Source of the DNA: Vreelandella aquamarina
GTDB lineage: Bacteria > Pseudomonadota > Gammaproteobacteria > Pseudomonadales > Halomonadaceae
Length of the DNA: 32,813 nt
Direction of reading: 5' to 3'
Assembly (NCBI RefSeq): GCF_900110265.1
Contig: NZ_FODB01000047.1
Coordinates: forward strand, 1 to 32,813
The notes beneath the pieces are model-generated. The model had not been told where the DNA came from, searched no databases, and was given only the letters and a program-made list of their open reading frames with translations. Below, piece by piece: positions 20,968-29,703 of the stretch. A program made the translations under genes and the position numbers. Within the stretch, counting starts at the first letter, position 1, and the number at the start of each line of letters is the position of its first letter.

Positions 20968-22350
20968 ATGCAAATACCCCTGGAAACGCTGCGCGCCATC
21001 GTTGGCGCGCCTCATGTATTGACCGGCGACGATGTGAGCAGTCGGCGTGAGGATTGGATGACCGGCGCCCCCTGCCAAGCAGGCGCCATCGTCCGTCCGG
21101 CGGATACCGAACAGCTCTCGGCGGTGATGCGCGCCTGCCATGAGGCAAGGCAGCCAATCGTGACTCACGGTGGTTTGACGGGGCTGGTGCATGGCGCCGA
21201 AGCTAGTCCTGACGAGCTGGTGATCTCCCTCGAACGCATGACGGCCATCGAAGAGATAGACCGCGTGGGCGGGACGCTGACCGTGCAAGCAGGAGCACCG
21301 CTGCAGCGGGTACAGGAAGCCGCCAGAGAGGTGGGCCTACAGTTCCCGCTGGATTTGGGCGCGCGGGGCAGTTGCACCATCGGCGGCAATATCGCCACCA
21401 ACGCTGGGGGCGTGCGGGTGATTCGTTACGGCATGATGCGCCAACAGGTGCTGGGGCTAGAGGCCGTGATGGCCGACGGCCGGGTGGTCAGCTCCATGAA
21501 CCGGATGCTGAAGAACAACGCCGGGTTCGATTTAAAGCAGCTCTTCATCGGCAGCGAAGGCACGCTGGGTATCGTTACCCGCGCCGTGCTGCGCTTGCAG
21601 CCCCCGACGCCTTTTGAACAAACCGCCATGGTGGCCTGCCCCTCCTTCGACGCATTGACGGGGCTGCTCAGCCAGATGGGGAAAGCGCTGGGCGGCAGCT
21701 TGGGTGCTTTCGAAGTCATGTGGCAGAATCACTACCGCTTGCTGACGGAAACGCTTGGCCGCCACATGGCGCCGATTGCTCCTGAGCACCCTTTCTATGT
21801 GATCATCGAATCGCTAGGCAGCGATGCCGAGCGTAACGCTACCCAGTTCAGTGAAGCCCTGGAAAGCGCGCTAGAGAGCGGGCTGATCGTCGATGCAGTC
21901 TTGGCGCAGTCGAGCACCCAGCGCGACGGCCTATGGGCGATACGCGAGGATATCGAAGGTCTGGTCAAAGGCCTTGCCCCCGTATTGACCTTCGATGTCA
22001 GCCTGCCGATTGCCGAGATGCAGCGCTATACCGATGCGCTGGAAGCGCAGTTAACCAAGCGCTGGCCTGACGCTCGGCTGGTAGTGTTTGGCCACTTAGG
22101 CGATGGCAACCTGCATATTTCCGTGAGTACAGGAAGTGCCGAGCTGTCGGTTCGCCGCGAAGTAGAAGCCATGGTTTATCAACCACTGGCCGCACTGGGC
22201 GGCTCGATCTCTGCCGAGCACGGTATCGGCCTGGAGAAGCGCCCCTGGCTAAGCACCTGCCGCTCTAGCGCGGAAATCGAACTGATGCAAACGCTAAAGC
22301 ACGCGCTTGACCCACACCGACTACTGAATCGCGGTAAGATTTTAAGCTAA
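20968..22350 (+). CDS. FAD-linked 2-hydroxyacid dehydrogenase/oxidase (GlcD/D-lactate or D-2-hydroxyglutarate dehydrogenase-like)
   Basis: Starting at 20968, where AAGGA lies six bases before the ATG, the product has 460 residues. A PCMH-type FAD-binding domain carries PIVTHGGLTGLVHGAEASPD and the pyrophosphate-binding GARGSCTIGGNIATNAGGVR, followed by NAGFDLKQLFIGSEGTLGIV. The C-terminal FAD-oxidase domain has VVFGHLGDGNLHISVSTGSA and ISAEHGIGLEKR, which hold the metal and substrate residues. The family oxidises D-lactate, glycolate or D-2-hydroxyglutarate with quinone or flavoprotein acceptors. Position between the importer and an aminotransferase suggests that a 2-hydroxy or 2-oxo acid arises in this pathway. 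The frame could begin at 20929, overlapping the ATPase stop, but that leader is unlike the family. Confidence 0.85.
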   Translation: MQIPLETLRAIVGAPHVLTGDDVSSRREDWMTGAPCQAGAIVRPADTEQLSAVMRACHEARQPIVTHGGLTGLVHGAEASPDELVISLERMTAIEEIDRVGGTLTVQAGAPLQRVQEAAREVGLQFPLDLGARGSCTIGGNIATNAGGVRVIRYGMMRQQVLGLEAVMADGRVVSSMNRMLKNNAGFDLKQLFIGSEGTLGIVTRAVLRLQPPTPFEQTAMVACPSFDALTGLLSQMGKALGGSLGAFEVMWQNHYRLLTETLGRHMAPIAPEHPFYVIIESLGSDAERNATQFSEALESALESGLIVDAVLAQSSTQRDGLWAIREDIEGLVKGLAPVLTFDVSLPIAEMQRYTDALEAQLTKRWPDARLVVFGHLGDGNLHISVSTGSAELSVRREVEAMVYQPLAALGGSISAEHGIGLEKRPWLSTCRSSAEIELMQTLKHALDPHRLLNRGKILS

Positions 22351-22375
22351 CCACTTTTATTTTTAGGATTCGCCC

Positions 22376-23500
22376 ATGTCCTCGCATAGAACGCCCCGCT
22401 ACCCCGCGCACCTTACAAGCGAAGGTCCCCACAACCCTTTCCCGGGTATCAAAGTGCTAGAGCGGAAACTTGGTCGGGAGCTTCCGCACCGGCTGGGCTC
22501 TAACGAGGGATTAGACATGCCGCACCGCGCCCTGCGGGAGCACTTTGGCGATGCGGTGGCGCAGCACGTTTATTGCTATGGCGATGCCGAGGCGCTGGGG
22601 GTACGTCAACGCTTGAGCGCACAGCAGAACATTCCCCTGGATCACCTGCTGGTGGATGCCGGTGCCGATAGTCTGATCGCCCTAGCGCTGCGTACTACCT
22701 GCACGGCGGGCGATGCGGTGGTGAGCACCGCAGGCACCTACCCTACCTTCGGTTACTTCGCCCAGGGCCAGGGCTGCCACTTGATCGAGCCCAGCTACCA
22801 TGAAGCCCCCGGCGTGCTCGCCCCGGATTTAGAAGCGCTGGCAGCCGCCGCCCATCAAGAAGAGGCGCGGTTGGTGTACCTGGCGAACCCCGACAATCCT
22901 AGCGGTCACCTGCATAGCGATACCGCGATTCTCAAGCTGCGCGAGGCGCTGCCGGAGGCGTGCTGGCTGCTGCTAGACGAGGCCTACGGCGATTTTCGTG
23001 ACGACGCGGGCAGCGAGTTCCTTGGCCAGGCGCTGCCGGGCGTGATTCGCCTGCGTACGCTCTCCAAGGCCCACGGCCTGGCCGGGATGCGTATTGGCTA
23101 CGCAATTGCCGAGCCTGACGTGCTGGCGATGATGATGAAAGTGCGTATTCACTACGCGGTGTCGTCGTTCACTCAGGCGGCGGCTGAAGTCGTGCTCGAT
23201 CACCCCGACGAAGTACGCCAGCACATTGAAGCAGTGAAAGCCCGCCGCGAACAGCTGGCGCTGCACTTCACGGCGCTGGGTGCCGACGTGCTCCCCAGCG
23301 CGACGAACTTCGTCGGCATTCGGCTACCCAGCGCGGAGTTGGCGGCAGCGGTGCATCAGGAGCTGTTGGCCGAGGGCGTGCTGGTAGCCCGCCTCGCCCA
23401 CCCGGAATTGGCCAACGTGATCCGAATTACAGCGGTCGAGGACGCGTTAGCGCCCGGCAGATTGGCCGCGCTGGAAAAAGCGCTTCAGCAGCACGGCTAG
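22376..23500 (+). CDS. Class I/II PLP-dependent aminotransferase, HisC-like
   Basis: The 374-residue protein has the histidinol-phosphate-aminotransferase-type fold: LGSNEGLDMPHRALREHFGD, VDAGADSLIALALRTTC, VYLANPDNPSGH and the PLP lysine in TLSKAHGLAGMRIGY (K231). The N-terminal RLGSNEGLDMP replaces the LNxNENPxGP of true HisC, so the amino donor may be a different amino acid or diamine. AGGA precedes the ATG by seven bases, and it follows the FAD enzyme by 25 bases. Last gene of the plus-strand operon; a GC-rich stem-loop follows. Probably catabolic here and not part of histidine synthesis, because no his genes are near. Confidence 0.85.
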   Translation: MSSHRTPRYPAHLTSEGPHNPFPGIKVLERKLGRELPHRLGSNEGLDMPHRALREHFGDAVAQHVYCYGDAEALGVRQRLSAQQNIPLDHLLVDAGADSLIALALRTTCTAGDAVVSTAGTYPTFGYFAQGQGCHLIEPSYHEAPGVLAPDLEALAAAAHQEEARLVYLANPDNPSGHLHSDTAILKLREALPEACWLLLDEAYGDFRDDAGSEFLGQALPGVIRLRTLSKAHGLAGMRIGYAIAEPDVLAMMMKVRIHYAVSSFTQAAAEVVLDHPDEVRQHIEAVKARREQLALHFTALGADVLPSATNFVGIRLPSAELAAAVHQELLAEGVLVARLAHPELANVIRITAVEDALAPGRLAALEKALQQHG

Positions 23501-23508
23501 CACCGCCT

Positions 23509-23529
23509 GCCCCGGAGCAAAGCCGGGGC
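23509..23529. terminator. Stem-loop between convergent operons
   Basis: GCCCCGG and CCGGGGC form a 7-bp perfect stem with a 7-base loop in the 50-base gap between two convergent genes. Neither strand has a T-run after it, so it may be a weak, possibly bidirectional, terminator or simply an mRNA 3' stabiliser. Confidence 0.4.
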
Positions 23530-23550
23530 GACTTCAAAGCAATCAGCCCG

Positions 23551-24507
23551 TTATGCCGGGGTTAGCCAGTGCCGGTAGGCGTCTAGTTCGCCGCGCACGG
23601 CTTGGCGATAAAGATGCTGCAGCTGGGCCGTTACGCTATTCGCCGCCACCGGCTCGCTAAGGGGCGGCGCCCCGGAGCGAGTGCCGATTCTGCGCCCATC
23701 CAGCTCTCTTAGCGGCAGAATTTCGGCGGCGGTGCCGGTCAAAAATGCCTCATCGGCGGTGTAAAGCTCATCGCGGGTAATGCGCCGTTCTTTGACTTCG
23801 ATGCCCAACACATCCCGGGCCAGTTGAATGACGCTATCTCGGGTGATGCCCTGCAGGCAGGAGGTCACTTCCGGGGTGTGTAGCACGCCATCGCGCAGTA
23901 AAAAGACGTTCGCCGCCGAGGCCTCGGCCACATAGCCTTCGGGGTCGAGCATGATAGTTTCATCAAAACCCGCTTTGACTGCCGTGTTGAGCGCCAGCAT
24001 CGAATTCACGTAGTGGCCGCTGGTTTTAGCGCGGCACAGGCTGATGTTGACGTGGTGACGCGCCCAAGAGGACGTCAAGGCGCGCAGCCCGTGGGACGCT
24101 GCATGAGGGGAAAGGTAGGGCCCTAGATCCCAGGCGGCAATCATCACATGGGTGGTCAGCCCTTGGGCACGCAGCCCTAGGCCTTCCGCGCCGAGAAACA
24201 CGGTGGGCTTTAAATAGGCGCTGCTTAACCCATTTTTAGTCAGGCTCTCTCGCTGGGCATCGATCAGCTCGGCTTCGCTAAACGGCAGCGGGATATCCAG
24301 CGCGTGGGCGCTTTCCACTAGCCTTCGCGTGTGCTCCGCTACCCGAAACAGCTGCGGGCCTTGCGGCCCTGCGTAAGCGCGCACGCCTTCAAAACAGCCC
24401 ATGCCATAGTGCAGCGTATGGGTGAACACATGCACTTTGGCGTCCCGCCAGGCCAGCCACTGGCCATCCTGCCAAATCCAGCCGTCACGATCATAAAGCG
24501 GTGTCAT
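23551..24507 (-). CDS. ilvE: Class IV PLP aminotransferase, branched-chain amino acid transaminase-like
   Basis: From the ATG at 24507, which overlaps the upstream stop (ATGA), the product has 318 residues. It shows the IlvE features VFTHTLHYGMGCFEGVRAY, the PLP lysine in CRAKTSGHYVNSMLA (K161), and DETIMLDPEGYVAEASAANV followed by a typical SCLQGITRDSVIQLA stretch. Branched-chain transaminases move amino groups between 2-oxoglutarate and Leu/Ile/Val; relatives use D-amino acids or aromatic substrates. It is the last gene of the TRAP/deacetylase operon, so a role in degrading the deacylated product is likelier than amino acid synthesis. Confidence 0.85.
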   Translation of the reverse strand: MTPLYDRDGWIWQDGQWLAWRDAKVHVFTHTLHYGMGCFEGVRAYAGPQGPQLFRVAEHTRRLVESAHALDIPLPFSEAELIDAQRESLTKNGLSSAYLKPTVFLGAEGLGLRAQGLTTHVMIAAWDLGPYLSPHAASHGLRALTSSWARHHVNISLCRAKTSGHYVNSMLALNTAVKAGFDETIMLDPEGYVAEASAANVFLLRDGVLHTPEVTSCLQGITRDSVIQLARDVLGIEVKERRITRDELYTADEAFLTGTAAEILPLRELDGRRIGTRSGAPPLSEPVAANSVTAQLQHLYRQAVRGELDAYRHWLTPA

Positions 24508-25610
24508 CGGGTCATTTGCTCCCACTGTTGTTGCCAGCCATCGATGAGCGCCTGCTGGTGCGGCTGTAGCGATTGGTAGCCCCAGGCGGCAATTTCGTCG
24601 TTTTGTGGATCGAATACGGCGGTCTTGCTGCCCGCAAGGGCTTGGATCACCGCATGACCGCAGAGCGGCACGTAGCCTTCGGAGTAGCCGCCTTCATGCA
24701 CCACCACCAACTTGCCGCTGCAGCAGCGCTCTGCCACGGCCTTGACTTGAGCGGTCATAGTGGCGAAAGCCTGGCTATTGAGCAGCATCTTACCTAGCGG
24801 GTCTTTGGCGCAGGCATCATAGCCACAGGCCACCACGATTAGGTCAGGCTTGAATGCCTCCAACGCGGGCAGCACCAACGTTTCCATGGCATACGCGTAG
24901 GCCCCCAGGCCACAGCCAGGGGGCAGCGGCAGGTTAAGGTTAGCGCCTAGCCCGGCCCCTTCTCCCTGCTCGTCAAAACCACCGGTTTCCAGCGGGTAGT
25001 TGGCCGCTTGGTGCATGGAAACGGTGAAGACATCGGGGTCGTGATAAAACGCCGCCTGCTGGCCGTTGCCGTGGTGAACGTCCCAATCGAGTATCGCTAC
25101 CCGTTTGGCTTGACCTAGGGCGCGGGCACGCATCACCGCGACGGGAATATTGCCCAGCAGGCAGAACCCTCGGCCTTGATCGGCTTCGGCATGGTGGCCC
25201 GGAGGGCGGCATAGCGCATAGGCGTTATCCACGTCGCCCAGTGCCACGGCCTCAACGGCGGCGATGACCAGCCCCGCTGAGTGGGTTGCCGCCGCCCAAC
25301 TGCCCGGCATATAGGGCGCGCAGTCGCCGCCATTGCCCCCTCGTGCTTTATCCCCTGCTTGCAGTTCATCCAAATAACGCGGGGTATGAAAACGCCGCAG
25401 GTCTTCCATCGTGGCGGCAGGTGGCTTCACTACGTGAAGCTCATCAATCAGCCCGCTCACTTCCAGAATATTCTTCAGCCGCCGCTTGCTCTCTGGGCTT
25501 TCAGAGGCGGCCTGGGGCTGCAAGAACTCCCCCGGCGCGGAAAACACGCCAATGGCCCCCTGGTCGTGCCAAAAGCAGCGTTCGTGCCAGTAAAATCCGG
25601 TTTTACTCAT
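24504..25610 (-). CDS. Histone-deacetylase-superfamily amidohydrolase 2 (class II HDAC-like)
   Basis: The 368-residue protein carries the full zinc-amidohydrolase set: RPPGHHAEADQGRGFC (H139/H140), LDWDVHHGNGQQ (D177, H179), CGYDACAKDPLG (D265) and HEGGY (Y309). The N-terminus MSKTGFYWHERCFWHDQGAI is that of the bacterial class II HDAC-like group, different from deacetylases 1 and 3, which look like acetylpolyamine amidohydrolases. It therefore probably acts on a different acyl group or amine. Both ends overlap neighbours by four bases (ATGA), so it is made in fixed ratio with deacetylase 3 and the aminotransferase. Confidence 0.9.
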   Translation of the reverse strand: MSKTGFYWHERCFWHDQGAIGVFSAPGEFLQPQAASESPESKRRLKNILEVSGLIDELHVVKPPAATMEDLRRFHTPRYLDELQAGDKARGGNGGDCAPYMPGSWAAATHSAGLVIAAVEAVALGDVDNAYALCRPPGHHAEADQGRGFCLLGNIPVAVMRARALGQAKRVAILDWDVHHGNGQQAAFYHDPDVFTVSMHQAANYPLETGGFDEQGEGAGLGANLNLPLPPGCGLGAYAYAMETLVLPALEAFKPDLIVVACGYDACAKDPLGKMLLNSQAFATMTAQVKAVAERCCSGKLVVVHEGGYSEGYVPLCGHAVIQALAGSKTAVFDPQNDEIAAWGYQSLQPHQQALIDGWQQQWEQMTR

Positions 25611-26638
25611 GCGGTAAACCCCTGCATAAAGGCCGCTAGGTTGGCGCTTAAATGCTCGGTGGGGTAGCCGCCTTCCTGCACAATCACCATGGGTAGCGAG
25701 AGCGCTTTTAAACGTTTGCCCACCTCGATAAACGCCTCGGTTTCCACATGCAGGCCCGCTAGCGGGTCATCCTTATGGGCGTCTAACCCCAGCGCGACCA
25801 CCACGGCATCCGGCTCATAGCGCTGCAGATGGTCGATCAGGATCGCCAGCGCATCCAAATAGACCTCGCCATCGCTGCCCACCGGCAGGGGGAGATTCAC
25901 GTTGCAACCCACGCCCTCATCGCTGCCCTCTTCATCGGCACCGCCCCAGAAAAACGGATAAAAATCGCTGGGGTCGGCGTGTAGCGAACCGGTCCATACA
26001 TCGTTTCTGGCGTAGAAAATATCCTGGGTGCCGTTACCGTGGTGCAGGTCTACATCGATAATCGCCACCTTGGCAAAGCGTTCGCGCAGCACGGTGGCGG
26101 CTAGCGCAGAGTTGTTCAGCAGGCAAAAGCCGCCTGCGCGCTCCGGCCCAGCATGGTGGCCTGGCGGGCGGCACAGCGCATAGGCCACCGCTTCCCCGTC
26201 TAACACCGCTTCTGCCGCCGCCTCTGCGGTGACGGCCGAGGCCAGCGCGCCTTGAAAACTAGTCGCGCTGAGCGGGCAGGCCATATCGTGCAGGTGCCAG
26301 CCCGCTTGCCCAATCGGGTGGCGGGGGTAGTGGTGGCCTCCGCCGCAGGGGTGAATGTTGGGTGCCACAAACTCGGCGGCATTGGGCAGCGCCTGCCAGC
26401 GGGCATAGATCGTTTCTAAGAACGTCAGGTAGCGCGGCGTATGAATTTGCTCTAGGCGCTTGCGCAGCTTGGGGGAGTCTGACTCAACTGGCGCAGTGAG
26501 CACTAAGCCAGCCTTTGCTAACCCCTGCGTCAGTAGCTCGGCACGCACCGGGCCTTCCGGCGATGCGACGGGCTGGCCACGTAGCAGGAAGGTAGGCGGC
26601 GCATGCATCGCTTGGTCAGGGTGATAAAAGCACTTCAT
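25607..26638 (-). CDS. Histone-deacetylase-superfamily amidohydrolase 3 (acetylpolyamine amidohydrolase-like)
   Basis: The 343-residue protein starts MKCFYHPDQAMHAPPTFLLR, as in acetylpolyamine amidohydrolases, and has RPPGHHAGPERAGGFC (H161/H162), IDVDLHHGNGTQ (D197, H199), LGLDAHKDDPLAG (D286) and QEGGY (Y325). All catalytic residues are present. An unusual GGGHHYPRHP stretch lies around residues 99-108, in the loop that narrows the active-site channel in this group. AAGGA lies nine bases before the ATG and the gene follows dctM by 20 bases. It overlaps deacetylase 2. Likely deacylates a compound brought in by the TRAP transporter. Confidence 0.9.
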   Translation of the reverse strand: MKCFYHPDQAMHAPPTFLLRGQPVASPEGPVRAELLTQGLAKAGLVLTAPVESDSPKLRKRLEQIHTPRYLTFLETIYARWQALPNAAEFVAPNIHPCGGGHHYPRHPIGQAGWHLHDMACPLSATSFQGALASAVTAEAAAEAVLDGEAVAYALCRPPGHHAGPERAGGFCLLNNSALAATVLRERFAKVAIIDVDLHHGNGTQDIFYARNDVWTGSLHADPSDFYPFFWGGADEEGSDEGVGCNVNLPLPVGSDGEVYLDALAILIDHLQRYEPDAVVVALGLDAHKDDPLAGLHVETEAFIEVGKRLKALSLPMVIVQEGGYPTEHLSANLAAFMQGFTA

Positions 26639-26658
26639 GGGTCGCAGTCCTTAGCTAG

Positions 26659-27933
26659 TCACAGCAGTGACGGTATCCAGGTGGAGAGCACTGGGAAAGC
26701 CGCCAACAGCACAATCACCACCAAAAACGAGACGTAAAATGGCAGCGACGCCACAATGGCCCGTTCATAGGGCACCTCGGCTATTCGCGCGGCGGTCATT
26801 AGCGTCATCCCCACCGGCGGTGTGACGTTCGAGATATTGAGCACCACAATCATCAGAATAGCGAAGTGGAGCGGGTCAAAGCCAAGCTGAATCATGGCAG
26901 GCACCAGCACCGGCGCAATGACTACCAACGCGGGCAGCACATCCATGACGGTGCCAATCAACAACAGTAGCAGGCACACCAGCATCAACTGTATAAAGGC
27001 CACATCGCTAAAGGTGGTGATGATACTGGCTGCATCCCGCGCGATGCCTGAACGGGTCACAAACCAGCCTAGCACTGCCGAAGTGGCCAGCAGAAAAAAC
27101 ACCACGCCAGAAAAGCGCACGGTAGTGACTAACGCCTGCCATATTTTGCGCCAGGTTAAGTTTCGGTAGAACACCACGCCGATCACGATGGCGTACACCG
27201 CAGCAAACCCCGACGCTTCAGTGATGGTGGTTAAGCCAGAGAGAATGCCGCCTAGAATAATCATCGGCACCACAAGAGCGGGCAGCGCCAGTACAAATGA
27301 CATCACCGCCATCTTAAACGGCGTGGGGGCCTGTTTTGGATAGTTACGCTTCCAGGCTAAAAAGAAGCTAACGCCTAGCAGCGCCACGGCCATTAGCAGA
27401 CCTGGAATAATGCCACCGGCAAACAGATCGATCACCGAAATATCCCGCAGCAAGGTAGCGTACACCACCATCACAACGCTGGGGGGAATAATCGGCCCAA
27501 TGATCGAAGAGCACGCGGTGACTGCGGCTGCATACTCGGCATCGTACCCCTGCTTTTTCATCTCGGGGATCATGATTTTGCCAATGGCCACCGTATCGGT
27601 CACCGCTGCCCCCGTCAGGCCCGCAAAAAACACCGACACCGAGATATTCACATGGGAGAGCGAGCCCCGCACCCGGCCAAACAGCGCATTGTTGAAGGCG
27701 ATCAGCTTGTGGGTCAGCCCGCCCTGGTTCATTAGCTCTGCGGTAAAAATAAAGTAGGGCACGGCGATCAGCAGAAAGCCGGAGACGCCAGAGAACATAC
27801 GGTCGGCGATGATGCCGAGCATGCGCTCGCCGCCAATCGCAAACCCACCCGCCAACCCAGACATAGCCATCACAACGGCTACCGGCGCGCCAATAAACAG
27901 CAGTACAACAAACGCAATAATCGCAGGCGTCAT
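26659..27933 (-). CDS. dctM: TRAP transporter large permease DctM
   Basis: The 424-residue protein is almost entirely hydrophobic with about twelve transmembrane segments, starts IIAFVVLLFIGAPVAVVMAM, and contains the DctM motifs FAGLTGAAVTDTVAIGKIMI and SSIIGPIIPPSVVMVVYA. The LNISNVTPPVGMTLMTAARI region near the end is also conserved. It is the Na+-coupled transport subunit that works with DctQ and the periplasmic DctP. The start overlaps dctQ by four bases. Confidence 0.95.
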   Translation of the reverse strand: MTPAIIAFVVLLFIGAPVAVVMAMSGLAGGFAIGGERMLGIIADRMFSGVSGFLLIAVPYFIFTAELMNQGGLTHKLIAFNNALFGRVRGSLSHVNISVSVFFAGLTGAAVTDTVAIGKIMIPEMKKQGYDAEYAAAVTACSSIIGPIIPPSVVMVVYATLLRDISVIDLFAGGIIPGLLMAVALLGVSFFLAWKRNYPKQAPTPFKMAVMSFVLALPALVVPMIILGGILSGLTTITEASGFAAVYAIVIGVVFYRNLTWRKIWQALVTTVRFSGVVFFLLATSAVLGWFVTRSGIARDAASIITTFSDVAFIQLMLVCLLLLLIGTVMDVLPALVVIAPVLVPAMIQLGFDPLHFAILMIVVLNISNVTPPVGMTLMTAARIAEVPYERAIVASLPFYVSFLVVIVLLAAFPVLSTWIPSLL

Positions 27934-28475
27934 GAGCGGTGCTCCCCATCAACGGTATCGATAAGTTCGCCAATCACGTCCTGCTCATCCATAAAGTGTT
28001 CGAGCAGTGCAAACCCGTGCACCAAGTGCAGCAGCATAATGCCCCCACTCATCGGCACGACAACGGCGGTGACCTTGCTGGGAATACGGATTTGGTCGGA
28101 GACCATGTACACCTGGGTGGCGCTGCTAAAGTAGTCCCAGCCGTACCAGGTGAGCATGAGCGCAAACAGCCCAATCACCGCTAGGCAAAGCCCGGCGGCC
28201 ACCTGCACCATCACTTTTGGCAAGCTGCGTACCAGTAGCGTCATGGCGACGTGCTCACCGTAGCGCAGCGAAATCGTCATCGAGAGAAAACCAACCCAAG
28301 GCAAAAACAGCCGCGCCAACGAGTAGGTCCAGCTCAGCGTGCTGCCCGTGATCAATTTGTATAAAAATGCGGTAAAGGAGATGCCTAGCATCGCCAGAAT
28401 ACAGCCCACACACACCACGATAGCGACCTGATTGACCAGGTCGCTTAAGCGGCGCAAAGGAGTTAAAACGCCCAT
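27930..28475 (-). CDS. dctQ: TRAP transporter small permease DctQ
   Basis: The 181-residue protein has four transmembrane segments and the DctQ motifs YSLARLFLPWVGFLSMTISL and RYGEHVAMTLLVRSLP. It anchors the large permease. AGGA lies before the ATG, and the stop overlaps the dctM start. It follows dctP by 45 bases, a gap that holds a strong stem-loop. Confidence 0.93.
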   Translation of the reverse strand: MGVLTPLRRLSDLVNQVAIVVCVGCILAMLGISFTAFLYKLITGSTLSWTYSLARLFLPWVGFLSMTISLRYGEHVAMTLLVRSLPKVMVQVAAGLCLAVIGLFALMLTWYGWDYFSSATQVYMVSDQIRIPSKVTAVVVPMSGGIMLLHLVHGFALLEHFMDEQDVIGELIDTVDGEHRS

Positions 28476-28486
28476 GGTTATTCCTC

Positions 28487-28511
28487 ACGCTGGGGCGCAT
28501 GACCCCAGCGT
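28487..28511 (-). other. Intercistronic stem-loop between dctP and dctQ
   Basis: ACGCTGGGG and CCCCAGCGT form a perfect 9-bp stem with a 7-base loop, with no T-run. Such stem-loops after binding-protein genes block 3' exonucleases, so the dctP part of the mRNA outlives the permease part. Confidence 0.7.
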
Positions 28512-28520
28512 TGATCACCG

Positions 28521-29594
28521 TTATTGTCCGTAAATCCGCAGGTCATCTTCGGCTAGCTGCTGGCCCACGCGTTCGACTTCATCTAGCAGGCCCTGCATGC
28601 GCGCCTCGTCCATCCCGAAGTCGTTGACGATCCACTCCTGCCAAGCGGGGCGGGCAATTTCAGCCATACGCTCACGTTCGGCATCGGGCATGAGATAACA
28701 GGATTCAAAGCGCTCGCAGGACTCGACCCAACTAGCGGTGGCTAACGCGCCCGACATGCCGTGGCTGAGCTGAATGGCCGCACGCGCCGAGCTAATCACC
28801 GCCTGCTGATGCGTTTCCGGCAGCGATTGGTACCAGGACTCGCTCACCACCCAAGGCGCGCTGTTGTACACATGCCCGGTGAGGGTGGTGTAGTCGGTCA
28901 CTGCATCGAAATTGAAGGTGGTATTAAGGACCGGCGCGTTGAACTGACCATCGGCTAAGCCGGTTTCCAGCGCGGTGATCAGCTCGCCCCAGGGCAGCGG
29001 CGTCGCGGAGGCCCCTAACGAGCGCATGATGGCGACGTGGGCCGGGTTCTCTTCGGTGCGGATATTGAGCCCTTCTAGATCTTCCAGGGTTTCGATCAAA
29101 CGGACGTTATTGGTAAAGGCTACGAAGCCGCCGCCGTCGTCGAAGGTGCCTAGATAGCGCATGCTCGCGGCATCCACGGAGCCCGACATAAAGTCGGCAA
29201 ACCACTCACTATCAAAGAACGTCCACGCTTGCCGCCAGCTGGTAAATAGGAACGGTGCGGTCACCGCTTGGTAGTCGCCATAGAACGACGACATGGCCCC
29301 TGCGGACATGATGGTGGACTGCAACGTACGGCCGCCCTGCACTTCCGAGCCATTTTCTACTTCAGAGCCGAGCTGGCCGCCGCCGAAGATAGTGACTTCA
29401 AGATCCCCATCGGTACGGGCTTCGACGAGATTTTTAAAATGCACCAGCGCCGGATAGATTTCGTTATTGCTCATATCCTCCGGTAGCTGGGTGGCGATCA
29501 CCATTTCATAGGATTGGGCTTGGGCTGTGGCGCTAGCCACTGCCAGCGGAAGTGCCGCGAGGGCAGTGAAGAGCAAAGAGCGATTAGCGTTCAT
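28521..29594 (-). CDS. dctP: TRAP transporter periplasmic binding protein DctP
   Basis: The 357-residue protein has a signal peptide (SLLFTALAALPLAVASATAQ, likely cut after AQA) and a DctP-type body: EIYPALVHFKNLVEARTDGD, GGGQLGSEVENGSE and VRLIETLEDLEGLNIRTEEN, with the conserved Arg of the NIRTEENP stretch expected to bind a carboxylate of the ligand. So the ligand is probably an organic acid or amino acid derivative. GAGGTG lies five bases before the ATG. Upstream, 109 bases separate it from the OCD-family gene. Confidence 0.93.
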   Translation of the reverse strand: MNANRSLLFTALAALPLAVASATAQAQSYEMVIATQLPEDMSNNEIYPALVHFKNLVEARTDGDLEVTIFGGGQLGSEVENGSEVQGGRTLQSTIMSAGAMSSFYGDYQAVTAPFLFTSWRQAWTFFDSEWFADFMSGSVDAASMRYLGTFDDGGGFVAFTNNVRLIETLEDLEGLNIRTEENPAHVAIMRSLGASATPLPWGELITALETGLADGQFNAPVLNTTFNFDAVTDYTTLTGHVYNSAPWVVSESWYQSLPETHQQAVISSARAAIQLSHGMSGALATASWVESCERFESCYLMPDAERERMAEIARPAWQEWIVNDFGMDEARMQGLLDEVERVGQQLAEDDLRIYGQ

Positions 29595-29703
29595 AACACA
29601 CCTCGTTTTGGTTATTAATGGTCTTCGTTATGACTGGCGTTGCAGTGCTACGGGCGTGGTGGCCTTTATTGTTGTTGTACGGCCAGACCTGTAGCGTGAT
29701 TTA
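29595..29703 (-). promoter_or_regulatory. Gap upstream of the TRAP operon
   Basis: The 109 bases contain the dctP ribosome-binding site and may hold an internal promoter, although I see no box pair close to consensus. No terminator stands out after the OCD-family gene, so a transcript spanning ridA to the aminotransferase is possible. Confidence 0.35.

Noticed and set aside
22376..23500. Calling the aminotransferase a true histidine-pathway HisC
   Set aside because: The N-terminal motif departs from HisC and there are no his genes nearby; the neighbours are catabolic.
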